A stretch of DNA of 64,000 nt from Sphingobacterium thalpophilum (GCF_901482695.1 NZ_LR590484.1:3782001-3846000), one strand, 5' to 3'. Shown: positions 52,170 through 62,276, numbered from the stretch's first letter. Numbers and translations are program-made. Notes: generated by a model not told the origin, from the letters alone.

Positions 52170-55100
52170 ATGAAGAAAGTTGTACAAAATATTGTTTCAT
52201 TTTCATTGAAACATTCTTTGGTCGTCCTTTTTTTTACACTTGTGCTTTTATTCGGCGGTATATATGCCTATTTGCACACGGCGATTGAAGCCTTTCCGGA
52301 CGTCACAAATACGCGTGTTCGGATCATCACTCAATGGCCGGGACGTAGCGCGGAAGAAATTGAAAAATTTGTGACGTTGCCGGTGACTAAGGAGATGAAC
52401 ACAATACCCAGAAAAACCGAGGTGCGTTCTATTTCATTGTTTGGGCTATCGGTGGTGACAGTTCAGTTTGAAGAAACGGTGACAGATTTTTATGCCCAGC
52501 AATATGCGGGTAACAAAATGCGTTCAATTGAATTGCCCGAAGGAGCCGAGAGTTCGGTCGAGCCTCCTTCTGGAGCTACTGGCGAGATCTTCCGTTATGT
52601 CGTTAAGAGTGATCTTCCGATCAAGGAAGTATCTGCTATTCAGGACTGGGTGATCGAGCGGGAGCTTGTCGGTGTACCCGGTGTGGCAGATATCGTGAGC
52701 TTCGGCGGCGAAGAAAAGATTTATGAAATAAAAATAAATCCCACCGAACTGGCCAATTACAATCTTTCACCTTTGGACGTCTATGAAGCAGTTTCCCGTT
52801 CGAATATAAATGTAGGGGGCGATGTCATACAGAAAGGAAATCAGGCCTATGTCGTGCGTGGAGTAGGTTTATTGGACAAAATTGAAGATATCGGTAATAT
52901 TCTAATCAAGGTGGTGGGGAATACGCCTATTCTGGTTAAACATGTGGCAGAGATTGAGTTGGGAGCAAAGCCCCGGCTTGGACAGGTGGGGCTCAATGCG
53001 GACGACGATCTTGTTCAAGGGATCGTGATCATGCTCCGTGGCGAGAATCCTTCCGAAGTGGTCGCTCGTCTCAAAGATAAAATTCAAGAGCTCAATCAGC
53101 GGATCCTACCAGAGAATGTCAAGATCGAACCGGTGATCGACAGGACCAAGTTGGTAAACAATACGGTCCATACGGTATCAAAGAACTTGATTGAAGGGGT
53201 AATACTGGTTTCTATCATCGTGTTTATTTTTTTGAACAACTGGAAAACCACCTTTATAGTGGCATCTGTAATTCCCCTCGCATTCCTATTTGCAATCATT
53301 TTGTTGAAAATACAGGGGCTTCCAGCGAATCTGATTTCTATGGGGGCGCTGGATTTTGGCTTATTGCTGGAGGGCACGCTCGTTATTGTAGAAACAGTTT
53401 TTGTTTCGCTGGAAAAAGAAGCCCATCGACTCGGAACCGCCCGTTTTAATAAAATTGCGAAGCTTGGAATTATCAAAAGAAGTGCAGGGTCGGTAGCCGG
53501 GTATATTTTCTTTGCGCTGTTAATTTTGATTGTCGCCCTTACGCCAATTTTTTCCTTTCAGAAAGTTGAAGGTAAAATGTTCTCACCTTTGGCCTTTACG
53601 CTTGGATATGCTCTGCTGGGATCTTTGGTATTGAGTTTGACATACGTGCCAGCCATGTGCAAGTACCTCTTAAAAGGGAATATTAAAGAAGAAGAAAACA
53701 AAATCACGAAATATAGCCGCCATATTATTTTTAAGGGATTCAGAAAGACTTTTGATCATCCAAAATGGACTTTGTCTATTTTCGCCTTGGTTTTAGTAAT
53801 CTGCGCCATACGATTTAGCCATTATGGCTCAGAATTTCTTCCAAAACTGAATGAAGGGGCTATCTATGTGCGCGCAACCCTACCGAATAGCGTCAATCTG
53901 GAAGAATCTGTTAAGCTTACCAAAAGTATGAAAACCAAGTTATTGGGGCAGTTCGATGAAATAGATTTTATCATGACGCAAACAGGGAGACCCAATGACG
54001 GTACGGACCCAACGGGCTTTTTTAATATAGAATTTAATATTGAACTCAAGCCCGAGGGGGAGTGGAAGCGAAAGATCACTAAAGAAACACTGATCAGTCA
54101 GATGCGTAATAGCTTGCAGACTTTTCCGGGTATTAATTTTGGCTTTAGTCAGCCCATTCAAGACAATGTGGAAGAATATGTAGCTGGGGTGAAAAGCCCA
54201 TTGGTCATCAAAATTTTTGGTGAGGATTTGCAGGATCTGGAGAACAAAGCCAATAAGTTTGCTGAGTCGCTCAAACGCGTAGATGGTATTACCGATGTTA
54301 ATGTGTTCAAAAACATAGGTCTGCCCGAGCTCCGTATTCAGTTACACGACTCGAAGATGGCTAAATATGGGGTTTCGACGAAAGATGTACAATCGGTTAT
54401 TGAAATGACCATAGGAGGGCAGTCAGTGACGCATTTTTATGAAAATGAACGCATATTTGATGTACGTCTACGCTTTCAGAAGTCCTATCGCGACAGTCCT
54501 GAGAAAATTGGTAACATCATTATCCCGACGATGAATGAGCAGAAGGTCCCATTACGGGAGATCGCTACCATTGATTATCACACCGGGCCGGCGTTTATTT
54601 ATCGAGAGGGGAACTCGCGTTATATTGGGGTAGGTTTTAATATCGAGGGACGAGACTTGGGTAGCACTATTGCTGATGCAAAGGAGCAGGTTGAGCGCGA
54701 TATTAAGTTGCCGAAATCTTATAAGGTGGTTTGGGCCGGTGAGTTTGAGAGCAAGGAGAGAGCAACAAAACAGCTGATCAGGGTTGTTCCCATATCCCTG
54801 ATTCTAATTTTGATGCTGTTATATGCCAACTTTGGGAATTTGAAAGATACGCTGATTTCCTCATTAACTCTTGCTTTCGCATTTATCGGTGGTTTTGTTT
54901 CTTTGTGGGTCACAGGTACGACATTCGGAATATCTGCAGGTATTGGGTTCATTATCCTGTTTGGTGTAGCAACAATAGATGGTATTGTACTGATTGGAAT
55001 TATGAAGGAGAATTTATTAAACAAAATGGGGCTGAAGGCGGCGATTTATGAGGCTGTAAAAAGCCGGATCAGGCCTATTTTGATGATTGCGCTGATGGGT

Positions 55101-55265
55101 GCGATGGGATTGCTTCCTGCAGCACTATCAAACGGGATGGGTTCGGAAATCCAGAAGCCGTTGGCTATCATGATTGTTGGCGGACTGATTATCTGTATGA
55201 TTCTTTCTTTTTCCATTTTACCCATTGCTTTCTATTTCGCTTATAAAAAAGGAAGAGAAGATTAA
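52170..55265 (+). CDS. heavy-metal-efflux RND pump (CusA/CzcA-like)
   Basis: A 1031-residue inner-membrane pump with 12 transmembrane segments and two large periplasmic loops. IEAFPDVTNTRVRIITQWPG and TNTRVRI near the start and GATGEIFRYVVKS are typical of the CzcA/CusA group. TM4 reads MGALDFGLLLEGTLVIVE at residues 391-408. CzcA-type pumps have D-x5-D-x6-E there; here D395 and E408 are kept and the middle aspartate is glutamate (E401). The cognate metal cannot be stated. The operon order (response regulator, kinase, TolC, adaptor, pump) is complete and ends with a terminator. Confidence 0.92.
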   Translation: MKKVVQNIVSFSLKHSLVVLFFTLVLLFGGIYAYLHTAIEAFPDVTNTRVRIITQWPGRSAEEIEKFVTLPVTKEMNTIPRKTEVRSISLFGLSVVTVQFEETVTDFYAQQYAGNKMRSIELPEGAESSVEPPSGATGEIFRYVVKSDLPIKEVSAIQDWVIERELVGVPGVADIVSFGGEEKIYEIKINPTELANYNLSPLDVYEAVSRSNINVGGDVIQKGNQAYVVRGVGLLDKIEDIGNILIKVVGNTPILVKHVAEIELGAKPRLGQVGLNADDDLVQGIVIMLRGENPSEVVARLKDKIQELNQRILPENVKIEPVIDRTKLVNNTVHTVSKNLIEGVILVSIIVFIFLNNWKTTFIVASVIPLAFLFAIILLKIQGLPANLISMGALDFGLLLEGTLVIVETVFVSLEKEAHRLGTARFNKIAKLGIIKRSAGSVAGYIFFALLILIVALTPIFSFQKVEGKMFSPLAFTLGYALLGSLVLSLTYVPAMCKYLLKGNIKEEENKITKYSRHIIFKGFRKTFDHPKWTLSIFALVLVICAIRFSHYGSEFLPKLNEGAIYVRATLPNSVNLEESVKLTKSMKTKLLGQFDEIDFIMTQTGRPNDGTDPTGFFNIEFNIELKPEGEWKRKITKETLISQMRNSLQTFPGINFGFSQPIQDNVEEYVAGVKSPLVIKIFGEDLQDLENKANKFAESLKRVDGITDVNVFKNIGLPELRIQLHDSKMAKYGVSTKDVQSVIEMTIGGQSVTHFYENERIFDVRLRFQKSYRDSPEKIGNIIIPTMNEQKVPLREIATIDYHTGPAFIYREGNSRYIGVGFNIEGRDLGSTIADAKEQVERDIKLPKSYKVVWAGEFESKERATKQLIRVVPISLILILMLLYANFGNLKDTLISSLTLAFAFIGGFVSLWVTGTTFGISAGIGFIILFGVATIDGIVLIGIMKENLLNKMGLKAAIYEAVKSRIRPILMIALMGAMGLLPAALSNGMGSEIQKPLAIMIVGGLIICMILSFSILPIAFYFAYKKGRED

Positions 55266-55294
55266 CGTACCCATTTTAATTATTATATACTACG

Positions 55295-55327
55295 AAGGCT
55301 GCCTGTAAAGTACAGTGCAGCCTTTAT
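55295..55327 (+). terminator. terminator after the efflux operon
   Basis: AAGGCTGC pairs with GCAGCCTT, with an inner CTGTA/TACAG helix, followed by TTTATTT. It also faces the convergent peptidase gene. Confidence 0.75.
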
Positions 55328-55368
55328 TTATGATACGTTATGCGCTGATGACAGCACTTATCGATTTG

Positions 55369-57039
55369 CTATTCTATCAGCAGGCCGACGTAATAATTGA
55401 ATGTGTCGACATCAATATTTTCTTTGCTGAGTCCCGGAATCTTAATTTCCCGAAACTGTTGATCCAGCTGTATCAGTTGCCTTTGCTGTCCCCTGATTCC
55501 GATGTGAATAGGCATTTGAAATCCAGTGACATCACTTATCCACCTGCCCAGGATTTTACCCTTGGTATCTTGCTGGATTTCAAGGGTAGGAATGGAGGCA
55601 TGTTTTACATACTGTTCAAATACTTTGGATAGGTCGATTCCCGATGTCTGATTGATGTAGGTGGTGATATCTTTGTAATCAACCTGTTGGTGGTAGAATC
55701 TCTTATTGAGGCCCCGGAGGATGGAACGCCATTGCTTGTCGTCGTCGATGATGGTACGCACCATGTTCAGCATGACACCTCCTTTGGGATACATATCACC
55801 TGAGCCTTCTTTATTGACGTGATAAGGGCCCTGAATGGGTGCATCGTTTCGGATACCTCGTCGGATGCCGTGTACATAGGCCTGGCTGGCTTCCTTTCCA
55901 TAGAAATAGTCAATGAATAATGCTTCAGAGTAGTTGGTAAAACTCTCATGAATCCACATGTCACCTAGATCGGCGGAAGTGATATTATTACCAAACCATT
56001 CATGGCCAGACTCATGGACGACAATGAAGTCCCATTTTTGCCCCCAGCCCGTTCCTGAATCATCCCTGCCCCGATATCCATTTTGATAATGATTGCCGTA
56101 GGCCACGGCACTCTGATGTTCCATACCTGTATGGTGTGTTTCGACAAGTTTATAGCCGTCTTCATAAAAAGGATATGGGCCAAACCAGTGCTCAAAAGCC
56201 TCCAGGGTCTGTCTCGCGTTTTTTTGAAGATGAGCTTTTTTTTCAGGGATGTCATTCTCCCGCAAGATGTAATAATCCACATCTAAGAGACCTTTTTCAC
56301 CTTTATATTTTTCTTTGAAATGGATATAATCACCAATATTAATGGCAACGTTGTAGTTATTGATCGGATTAGTGACTTTCCAATAGTATTTCGTATAGCC
56401 GCCCGGCAATTTTTCCCTGTCTACGAGGCGCCCATTGGACACATTCATCACCTCGTTTGGAACAGCCACAGAAATCAACATGCTATCAACTTCATCATAT
56501 TGATGGTCCTTGTTTGGCCACCACACACTGGCTCCCATTCCCTGGCATGCAGTGGCTACCCAAGGTTTTCCGTTGCTGTCTTTCTTCCAGTCAAAACCGC
56601 CGTCCCAAGGTGCCCTCGCTGCTTCTGTAGGGTGCCCTTCATAATATACAGTAAATTCATCCTCTGTTCCCCGATTTATTGAGGTAGGGAAGACTACAAA
56701 TACAGCGTTATATTCCCTGGTAAATGGAAGCTCTGCGCCTTTATATACGATCTTGTTGATTTTAAGGTTTGCAAACAGGTCGAATTGAAGACGTTTGAAA
56801 TCTGATGTGGCCTTAAATCGGAAGAGGTTTGAACCGGATATAAATTTATTGTCGATGTCAACTTTAACATCCAGGTGATAGTATTGAATATCATAACAAG
56901 TCCGCAAGGGGGTAAGATTTCCCCGCAATGAGTCCTCTCTTGTGAATTCACTTTTTGCTTCCATTAGCTGTGCTAAAGACGTCCGGAAGTCTGCAGTTAA
57001 TATACCGATGATTGCCAATACATATAATAATCGTTTCAT
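55369..57039 (-). CDS. M1-family metallopeptidase
   Basis: A 556-residue secreted protein with a signal peptide (LAIIGILTADFRTSLAQ). It has the zinc site HESGHEWFGNNITSADLGDM with WIHESFTNY (HExxH then the third ligand, E, 18 residues on) at about residues 340-370. GMGASVWWPNKDHQYDEVDS, GMEHQSAVAYGN and the C-terminal helical region fit aminopeptidase-like M1 enzymes. It is last of three peptidase genes on this strand, 22 bp after the S9 gene. Amino acids would be released from exported peptides. Confidence 0.9.
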   Translation of the reverse strand: MKRLLYVLAIIGILTADFRTSLAQLMEAKSEFTREDSLRGNLTPLRTCYDIQYYHLDVKVDIDNKFISGSNLFRFKATSDFKRLQFDLFANLKINKIVYKGAELPFTREYNAVFVVFPTSINRGTEDEFTVYYEGHPTEAARAPWDGGFDWKKDSNGKPWVATACQGMGASVWWPNKDHQYDEVDSMLISVAVPNEVMNVSNGRLVDREKLPGGYTKYYWKVTNPINNYNVAINIGDYIHFKEKYKGEKGLLDVDYYILRENDIPEKKAHLQKNARQTLEAFEHWFGPYPFYEDGYKLVETHHTGMEHQSAVAYGNHYQNGYRGRDDSGTGWGQKWDFIVVHESGHEWFGNNITSADLGDMWIHESFTNYSEALFIDYFYGKEASQAYVHGIRRGIRNDAPIQGPYHVNKEGSGDMYPKGGVMLNMVRTIIDDDKQWRSILRGLNKRFYHQQVDYKDITTYINQTSGIDLSKVFEQYVKHASIPTLEIQQDTKGKILGRWISDVTGFQMPIHIGIRGQQRQLIQLDQQFREIKIPGLSKENIDVDTFNYYVGLLIE

Positions 57040-57061
57040 TTGTCAATATTGTTTAGAAGGT

Positions 57062-59236
57062 CTACCTGCCGCCCGGAGGACAATGTAATCTTAGATAGTT
57101 CGTAAATAATGTTCTTAAATGTTCATGTGTACCTTCGCCTTCGCTAATGGAATGGCTCCGGTTAGGGTAAGACATCAGCTGAAACTGCACATTGTTTCTA
57201 ATAAGCTCATTGATCAGGACTTCTGCATTTTGGTAATGTACGTTGTCGTCGCCGGTCCCATGGATATAGAGGAGATTTCCTCTGATATTTTTAACGTGTT
57301 TTAAAGGCGAGCCGTTTTCGAAGTCTTCCTTGTTTTCCTGGGGTAATCCCATATAACGTTCCTGATAGACGTTGTCGTAAAGCAGCTGATTCGCGACCGC
57401 TGCAATGGCTATGCCTGTTTTATAGATCTGTGGATATTGTCCCAGTAGATTAAGCGTACTGGAACCACCTCCGCTCCAGCCCCATACGGCTACGCGCGAG
57501 CTGTCCACAAAGGGCCATTTCAGTATTTCCTGTGCCGACAGCGCTTGGTCACGTATATTGAGCAGTCCGATTTTTCTATAGATACTTTTGCGCCATGAAC
57601 TGCCCTTAGGGGAAGGCGTACCGCGGTTGTCGAGCGAAATATAGAGGTAACCGTCCTGGGCCATATTTCCTTTATACAAACTGTTGTAGCCCGCGCTGAA
57701 ATTGTCTAGCACCGTTTGCGACGCCGGCTCACCATAGACCATAAATACTACTGGATATTTTTTGCTGGGATCAAAGTTGAGTGGTTTAACCATCCAGCCA
57801 TCCAGTTCCACACTGTCTGCGGTTTTTACTTTAAAGAACTCTGCTATACCTTCGCTTGTTTTCTTTTGGCGTTTTAGTTCAAAGTCCGTCAACACCTGAT
57901 GGCTAGGTAGGGCAACTACGGCATCATATTTGAGTTCAGCACGATTGCTGAATCTAAAAAGTGCAATGCTGCCATCCGCTGAAATATCATAATCGCAAGT
58001 TCCCTCATAGGACATCGGCGTTAGTCTCTTTGGGATTCCTCCTTTCGTAGGTACACTATATAGGTATTTCTGAGTTGCATTTGTTGGCGAAGCTGTGAAA
58101 TAAATCGTTTCTCCCTTTGGATCAAGAAAGTCAAGGTTGATCACGTCGTAATCGGCTTGGGTGATCAGTTTCTCCTTACCTTTCAGGTCAATCTGATATA
58201 TTTTTCGCCAGCCATCTTTCTCAGATACCCAGATAAATGCTTTTCCATTCTGAATCCAGTCCCAGCCAGCAGGATCATTATTATTCCATCTGGATTTAAT
58301 ATCAATCCAAGAATCGCTTTTTTCCTGATATATGAGCTGAGCTTCATACGTTGTGACAGAAGCCGTATAGATCTTACTTTCGTTTTGTTTCCTGTTGAGC
58401 TGTTGTAGGATGAGCTGTTTGCTATCCATACACCACTCCATTCGTGGAACATAATTTTGGTCTGGAGTGCCTGGAATAAGGACCTGGTTATTTCGACTGT
58501 TGGTTAATTCGTATATCCAGATAGAGCATGAACTTGGAGATTGTCCGACCTTCGGATATTCTACCGGAATAGTATAGGAGTAAAGGCTATCTGTGTTATT
58601 AATCATTAAAAAGTTGCGGATATGGCGGGCATCGAGCTTCCAATAGGCAATTGAGAGACCGTCGGGAGACCATCTGAAACCATCTTTGCATCCAAATTCC
58701 TCTTCATATACCCAGTCGAATGTGCCGTTAATTATTCGGTCAGTACCATCTGTGGTGACCGCTGTAATCTTTCCAGTTGTCAGATCTTCGATGTAAATGT
58801 TATGATCCGCTTTGTTTACATAGGCCACCTTATCATTTCGCGGGCTAAACTTGGCGAACATCAGCTGGGAGGCGGGAAACTGCTGTCCCAGCTGTCTTAA
58901 CTGTTTTGAACGTTGGCTGTAGATCCAATAGTCTCCGCGCGTGTTTTCGCGCCAGACTCTTTTGCTATTGGTGTAGATTAATATAAATTCCTTATTCTTG
59001 GAAATGGTAAAGTTTTCGACCTCTATCGGTTTATTTGTTCCTTGAGGGATCAGCGATTGTTGGGGTAAAAAAATCGTTCTTGTCCTATTTCGTGGGTCTA
59101 CAGTCTCTATTCCCTTTTCGGAAAATTCATAGTAATGATCCCCATATTCGGCCCAGAGTCTTTGAGCATTGGCCGGATGTGGAAAATACAGGATTACAGA
59201 CAATAAGAATACGATAAAAGCTCTATTTCTTTTCAT
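57062..59236 (-). CDS. S9-family prolyl oligopeptidase (DPP-IV-like)
   Basis: A 724-residue secreted protein with a signal peptide (MKRNRAFIVFLLSVILYFPH then PANAQ). After a propeller domain with WVYEEEFGCKDGFRWSPDGL, the EE pair that anchors dipeptide N-termini in DPP-IV is present. The catalytic domain has VAVWGWSGGGSSTLNLL with the nucleophile serine, IHGTGDDNVHYQNAE with the aspartate, and NRSHSISEGEGTHEHL with the histidine. It releases X-Pro/X-Ala dipeptides from peptide N-termini. It is 22 bp before the M1 gene and 30 bp after the M24 gene, one operon. Confidence 0.9.
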   Translation of the reverse strand: MKRNRAFIVFLLSVILYFPHPANAQRLWAEYGDHYYEFSEKGIETVDPRNRTRTIFLPQQSLIPQGTNKPIEVENFTISKNKEFILIYTNSKRVWRENTRGDYWIYSQRSKQLRQLGQQFPASQLMFAKFSPRNDKVAYVNKADHNIYIEDLTTGKITAVTTDGTDRIINGTFDWVYEEEFGCKDGFRWSPDGLSIAYWKLDARHIRNFLMINNTDSLYSYTIPVEYPKVGQSPSSCSIWIYELTNSRNNQVLIPGTPDQNYVPRMEWCMDSKQLILQQLNRKQNESKIYTASVTTYEAQLIYQEKSDSWIDIKSRWNNNDPAGWDWIQNGKAFIWVSEKDGWRKIYQIDLKGKEKLITQADYDVINLDFLDPKGETIYFTASPTNATQKYLYSVPTKGGIPKRLTPMSYEGTCDYDISADGSIALFRFSNRAELKYDAVVALPSHQVLTDFELKRQKKTSEGIAEFFKVKTADSVELDGWMVKPLNFDPSKKYPVVFMVYGEPASQTVLDNFSAGYNSLYKGNMAQDGYLYISLDNRGTPSPKGSSWRKSIYRKIGLLNIRDQALSAQEILKWPFVDSSRVAVWGWSGGGSSTLNLLGQYPQIYKTGIAIAAVANQLLYDNVYQERYMGLPQENKEDFENGSPLKHVKNIRGNLLYIHGTGDDNVHYQNAEVLINELIRNNVQFQLMSYPNRSHSISEGEGTHEHLRTLFTNYLRLHCPPGGR

Positions 59237-59266
59237 TTTTTCAAATCGTTACATGCGTTCATATAT

Positions 59267-60658
59267 CTAATCTAAATATTGGTCCTTAAGCTGATAGATT
59301 TCCTGAAGTTCCCGTTCCAGATATTTGCCGAGACGTCTAGCACCATCTTTTTCGATGACATAATTATCCTCGATCCGGATGCCACCGAATCCAAGGTGTT
59401 TTTTTAGAAAATCATAATTGATAAAATCTCGATGTAAGTTCTGCTGCTCCCAGAGTTGGGTGAGTTCTGGGATAAGATAAATTCCTGGCTCGACGGTGAG
59501 CACATTACCTATTTCTAATTTCTTACCAAGTCGCAGGGATTTAATTCCAAAAGTGTTTGTATCCTTTGGTTCAGCAGCCGTATAGCCCACATACTGTTCG
59601 CCTAGATCTTCCATGTCATGAACATCCAGGCCGAGAAGATGCCCTAGTCCACATTGAAAGAATAGGGCATGAGCATGGTTAGCCACAGCGTCCTGGACGT
59701 TGCCCTTCATAAACCCCACTTGTTTCAATCCTTCGACCAATGCCTCACAAGCTCTTAGGTGGATATCTTTGAAACCAACTTCGGGTGTTAACAACTGTTC
59801 TGCTGTTTTAAAAGCATGTAGTACAATATGATACATGTCTTCTTGCAATGAAGTGAAGCGCTTGCCTACTGGAAAAGACCTGGTTAAATCGGAAGCATAA
59901 CCCAACGGTGTTTCTACGCCTGAATCGTTAAGAAGGATATCGCCATCATGAAGCTGATGAAATTGCATGTGGTTGTGTAAGATCTCGCCTCTTTTTGTTA
60001 CAATCGGCGGGTACGAGAAACACATTCCCTGGTCTTGAGCAAAGTGTTGCATGGCATTGCTGATCTGATACTCAAAACAGCCAGGGACTGCCATGCGGAT
60101 GGCAAGCCGGTGCATATCCACTGCGACATCAACGGCTTTCTCTATTTCGGCAATTTCTTCAGCAGACTTAATGTTGCGTTGTGCAGCTACCGCTTGTATA
60201 AGGGAAATAGATGGATACAGCTTGTTGACCGGACAGTTTAACAATTGTTCGAGCAGCAATTTGTTATGGGACTGATATGGAGGAAGATAATGTATAGTAC
60301 ATCGCGTACCCAAGTGAAGCAGGTACTCGAAGAGCTGATCAAAAGGACGAATTTTATCTATCCCTGCTCGACTGGCTTTTTCAGCCAAGGTTTCCTGCCG
60401 CCCCATCCAGACGATATCATCAATGGACATTTCGTCGCCAAATAAGATTGTTTCGCCATTTTCCGGATCTAGTACAGCGGCCAGTTTAGGGCTCTTGATT
60501 CCGATATAATATAGAAAGCTACTATCCTGGCGAAAAGGATAAGTGTTGTGTTCAAAGTTGATTGGGTTTTCGATATTACCCAGTAACAGAATACGTCCGG
60601 TCATCATTTTCGACATCAATTGAGTGCGCCGGGCCATGTATATATATTTCTCAAACAT
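59267..60658 (-). CDS. pepP: Xaa-Pro aminopeptidase (M24B)
   Basis: A 463-residue cytosolic M24B peptidase with an N-terminal aminopeptidase-P domain (ENPINFEHNTYPFRQDSSFL). The pita-bread catalytic domain has LLNDSGVETPLGYASDLTRS (two metal aspartates), GLGHLLGLDVHDMED (histidine), TVEPGIYLIPEL (glutamate) and GGIRIEDNYVIEKDGARR (glutamate). It removes an N-terminal residue that precedes proline. It is first in the three-gene unit with S9 and M1 peptidases, so all three attack proline-rich peptides. Confidence 0.92.
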   Translation of the reverse strand: MFEKYIYMARRTQLMSKMMTGRILLLGNIENPINFEHNTYPFRQDSSFLYYIGIKSPKLAAVLDPENGETILFGDEMSIDDIVWMGRQETLAEKASRAGIDKIRPFDQLFEYLLHLGTRCTIHYLPPYQSHNKLLLEQLLNCPVNKLYPSISLIQAVAAQRNIKSAEEIAEIEKAVDVAVDMHRLAIRMAVPGCFEYQISNAMQHFAQDQGMCFSYPPIVTKRGEILHNHMQFHQLHDGDILLNDSGVETPLGYASDLTRSFPVGKRFTSLQEDMYHIVLHAFKTAEQLLTPEVGFKDIHLRACEALVEGLKQVGFMKGNVQDAVANHAHALFFQCGLGHLLGLDVHDMEDLGEQYVGYTAAEPKDTNTFGIKSLRLGKKLEIGNVLTVEPGIYLIPELTQLWEQQNLHRDFINYDFLKKHLGFGGIRIEDNYVIEKDGARRLGKYLERELQEIYQLKDQYLD

Positions 60659-61114
60659 AATTTAGAGGAATTAAAACAATTTTTGCTGGCAGCCCCATAA
60701 GATTTTATTTTTACGAGGTCATTGAGCCTATGCGTTAAGCAAATTTATATGCCAATATCGTAAAATTTATCTGCTCCAAAGTGATATCCTTGAAAGGGCA
60801 ATTGATTATTTCATTGATAGCACGCTGTTTTACCATCTAATGGTGGGTTGGAGGTACATAATAAAAGATAAATAACGACGTCACTAAAGGTCAATCTTTC
60901 TGTCGACTTTTAATTAGCACAATTTATCAAAGTTTAATTGTATTTTAACCGCATTCTTCTTTCCGCTTCGTTTTTTATTAAATATTGTCGAATGCTAAAC
61001 ATATTTTGGTATAGTATTTTCCCACATTGCACTCGAGAAAGATTGTTCGTTGGAGTTTATTATATTTATGTTAACTAAACACTAAACATTTGTAAACATA
61101 AACTTAAGACACCT
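60659..61114. other. 456-bp divergent intergenic region
   Basis: It separates pepP and an AraC gene and must hold both promoters. TAAATTTG on the minus strand (60747-60740) matches the -7 box without a clear -33. AT-rich; no gene, RNA or repeat seen. Confidence 0.45.
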
Positions 61115-61999
61115 ATGAAAACGCTCCAGTTCAATGTACCTACGACGCGAGGACAAAGTTTGACTATACAAGAAGATGTTTTAGAAACGTTTTATCCTTA
61201 CTTTCACCGCCATCAAGAAGCGCAGCTGATGTGGATAAAAAAAGGACAGGGCGTTTTGATTGTCGAAGATAGCCTGCATCCTTTTAAGGAAAATGACATT
61301 TTCTTTTTAGGTGCTAATCAGCCTCATGTTTTTAAATCAGCAACACCAGATGGGTTTTCAAATGAATCGCGATCTATTTCTATTTTCTTTGATCCGTATG
61401 GTAAGCTAAAATATTTATTTTGCTTAGATGAGTTTGAATCGTTAAATCAGTTTATTCATAATAATTCCAGGGGGTTTAAGATTCCGGAAAGATATTTTGC
61501 TCAGATATCAGAGCGCGTCAATCAGTTAAAAGCGGCTGATCAAATGGACACGTTGATGCATTTTTTCTACTTGTTGCGAGCCTTAGCTAATATTTCCCGC
61601 GAGGCAGACGCTCTATGTACAGAGCGAGTTGCAGTGGACATTGATACTGTAACCAGTACCAATCGCGTTAAGCTGATCTGTAATTATATCAAAGAGCATT
61701 ATAAAGATGAGCTCAGTTTGGAAGACGTGGCGGATTATGCAAATCTTACCCCTCAGGCATTCTGTAGATATTTTAAGAAACATTGTGGTGTTACTTTTGT
61801 CTCTTATCTCAACAGAATAAGAGTTAAAGAGGTATGCAATCAGCTTAATGAAGACCGCTTGGACAGTGTGTCTTTTATTGCTTATAACTGTGGGTTTAAC
61901 AGCATCACCAACTTTAACAGAGTCTTTAAACAAATCATGGGATGTAATCCTAAAGAATATGTGCAACAATATAAGCAGACTCTAAATTCATTTGTTTGA
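61115..61999 (+). CDS. AraC-family regulator with cupin sensor
   Basis: A 294-residue regulator. The N-terminal cupin (YPYFHRHQEAQLMWIKKGQG, HPFKENDIFFLGANQPHVFK) binds a small ligand, and the C-terminal AraC domain at about 180-290 has LSLEDVADYANLTPQAFCRY and VSFIAYNCGFNSITNFNRVF, ending GCNPKEYVQQYK. This AraC type is common next to sugar genes in Bacteroidota, but none is directly adjacent here, so the target is unknown. Confidence 0.9.
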   Translation: MKTLQFNVPTTRGQSLTIQEDVLETFYPYFHRHQEAQLMWIKKGQGVLIVEDSLHPFKENDIFFLGANQPHVFKSATPDGFSNESRSISIFFDPYGKLKYLFCLDEFESLNQFIHNNSRGFKIPERYFAQISERVNQLKAADQMDTLMHFFYLLRALANISREADALCTERVAVDIDTVTSTNRVKLICNYIKEHYKDELSLEDVADYANLTPQAFCRYFKKHCGVTFVSYLNRIRVKEVCNQLNEDRLDSVSFIAYNCGFNSITNFNRVFKQIMGCNPKEYVQQYKQTLNSFV

Positions 62000-62174
62000 C
62001 ATCTTGGCACTCATCTGCTATTACAGATGGCGCATTGTATCTGCCGTTGGATGATTTTTTGGCTGTAGCAGAACTCTATGTTTGCTCCATTGCTGTTGAA
62101 GAAAAAACATCTGACTTTGGAGTCCCGCTTATGGAAAACAGTTAAGAACATGTTTATGCCGTTGGATAGAATAT
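62000..62174. other. gap between the AraC gene and small RNA copy 3
   Basis: No gene is supported in this AT-rich gap. A small dyad CATCTGCTATTACAGATG is at 62010-62027, directly after the AraC gene, and may be a weak terminator. Confidence 0.45.
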
Positions 62175-62239
62175 AAAAAAAGGTTTTCAAACGGGGAGAA
62201 TGAAAACCTTAAATAACCAATTATAAACCTAAATTATGA
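62175..62239 (-). ncRNA. small RNA gene, copy 3 of a three-member family
   Basis: It follows the plan of copies 1 and 2, 15 kb away: an RNA of about 65 nt read leftward with AUUUAGGUUUAUAAUUGG, terminator hairpin AAGGUUUUCA/UGAAAACCUU at 62180-62210, loop UUCUCCCCGUU and U7. It matches copy 2 over the core and the hairpin without a difference. It lies between the ends of an AraC gene and a SufR-like gene, away from any SusC gene. This spread, with strict conservation, argues for a functional RNA rather than a leftover. Confidence 0.7.
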
Positions 62240-62244
62240 TAGAA

Positions 62245-62276
62245 CAAAGATAGTGTTGTTTTTACACTTTGCCAAG
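62245..62276 (-). promoter_or_regulatory. minus-strand promoter of small RNA copy 3
   Basis: CTTG at -33 (62276-62273), a 20-bp spacer and TATCTTTG at -7 (62252-62245). The spacer keeps the dyad AGTGT-N7-ACACT (62252-62268) although the bases in its centre differ from the other copies, so the arms rather than the centre are conserved. Confidence 0.72.

Noticed and set aside
46967..62276. The three repeats as a CRISPR array or an insertion-sequence end
   Set aside because: Copies are 0.4 and 15 kb apart, there are no spacers, no target duplications and no transposase.
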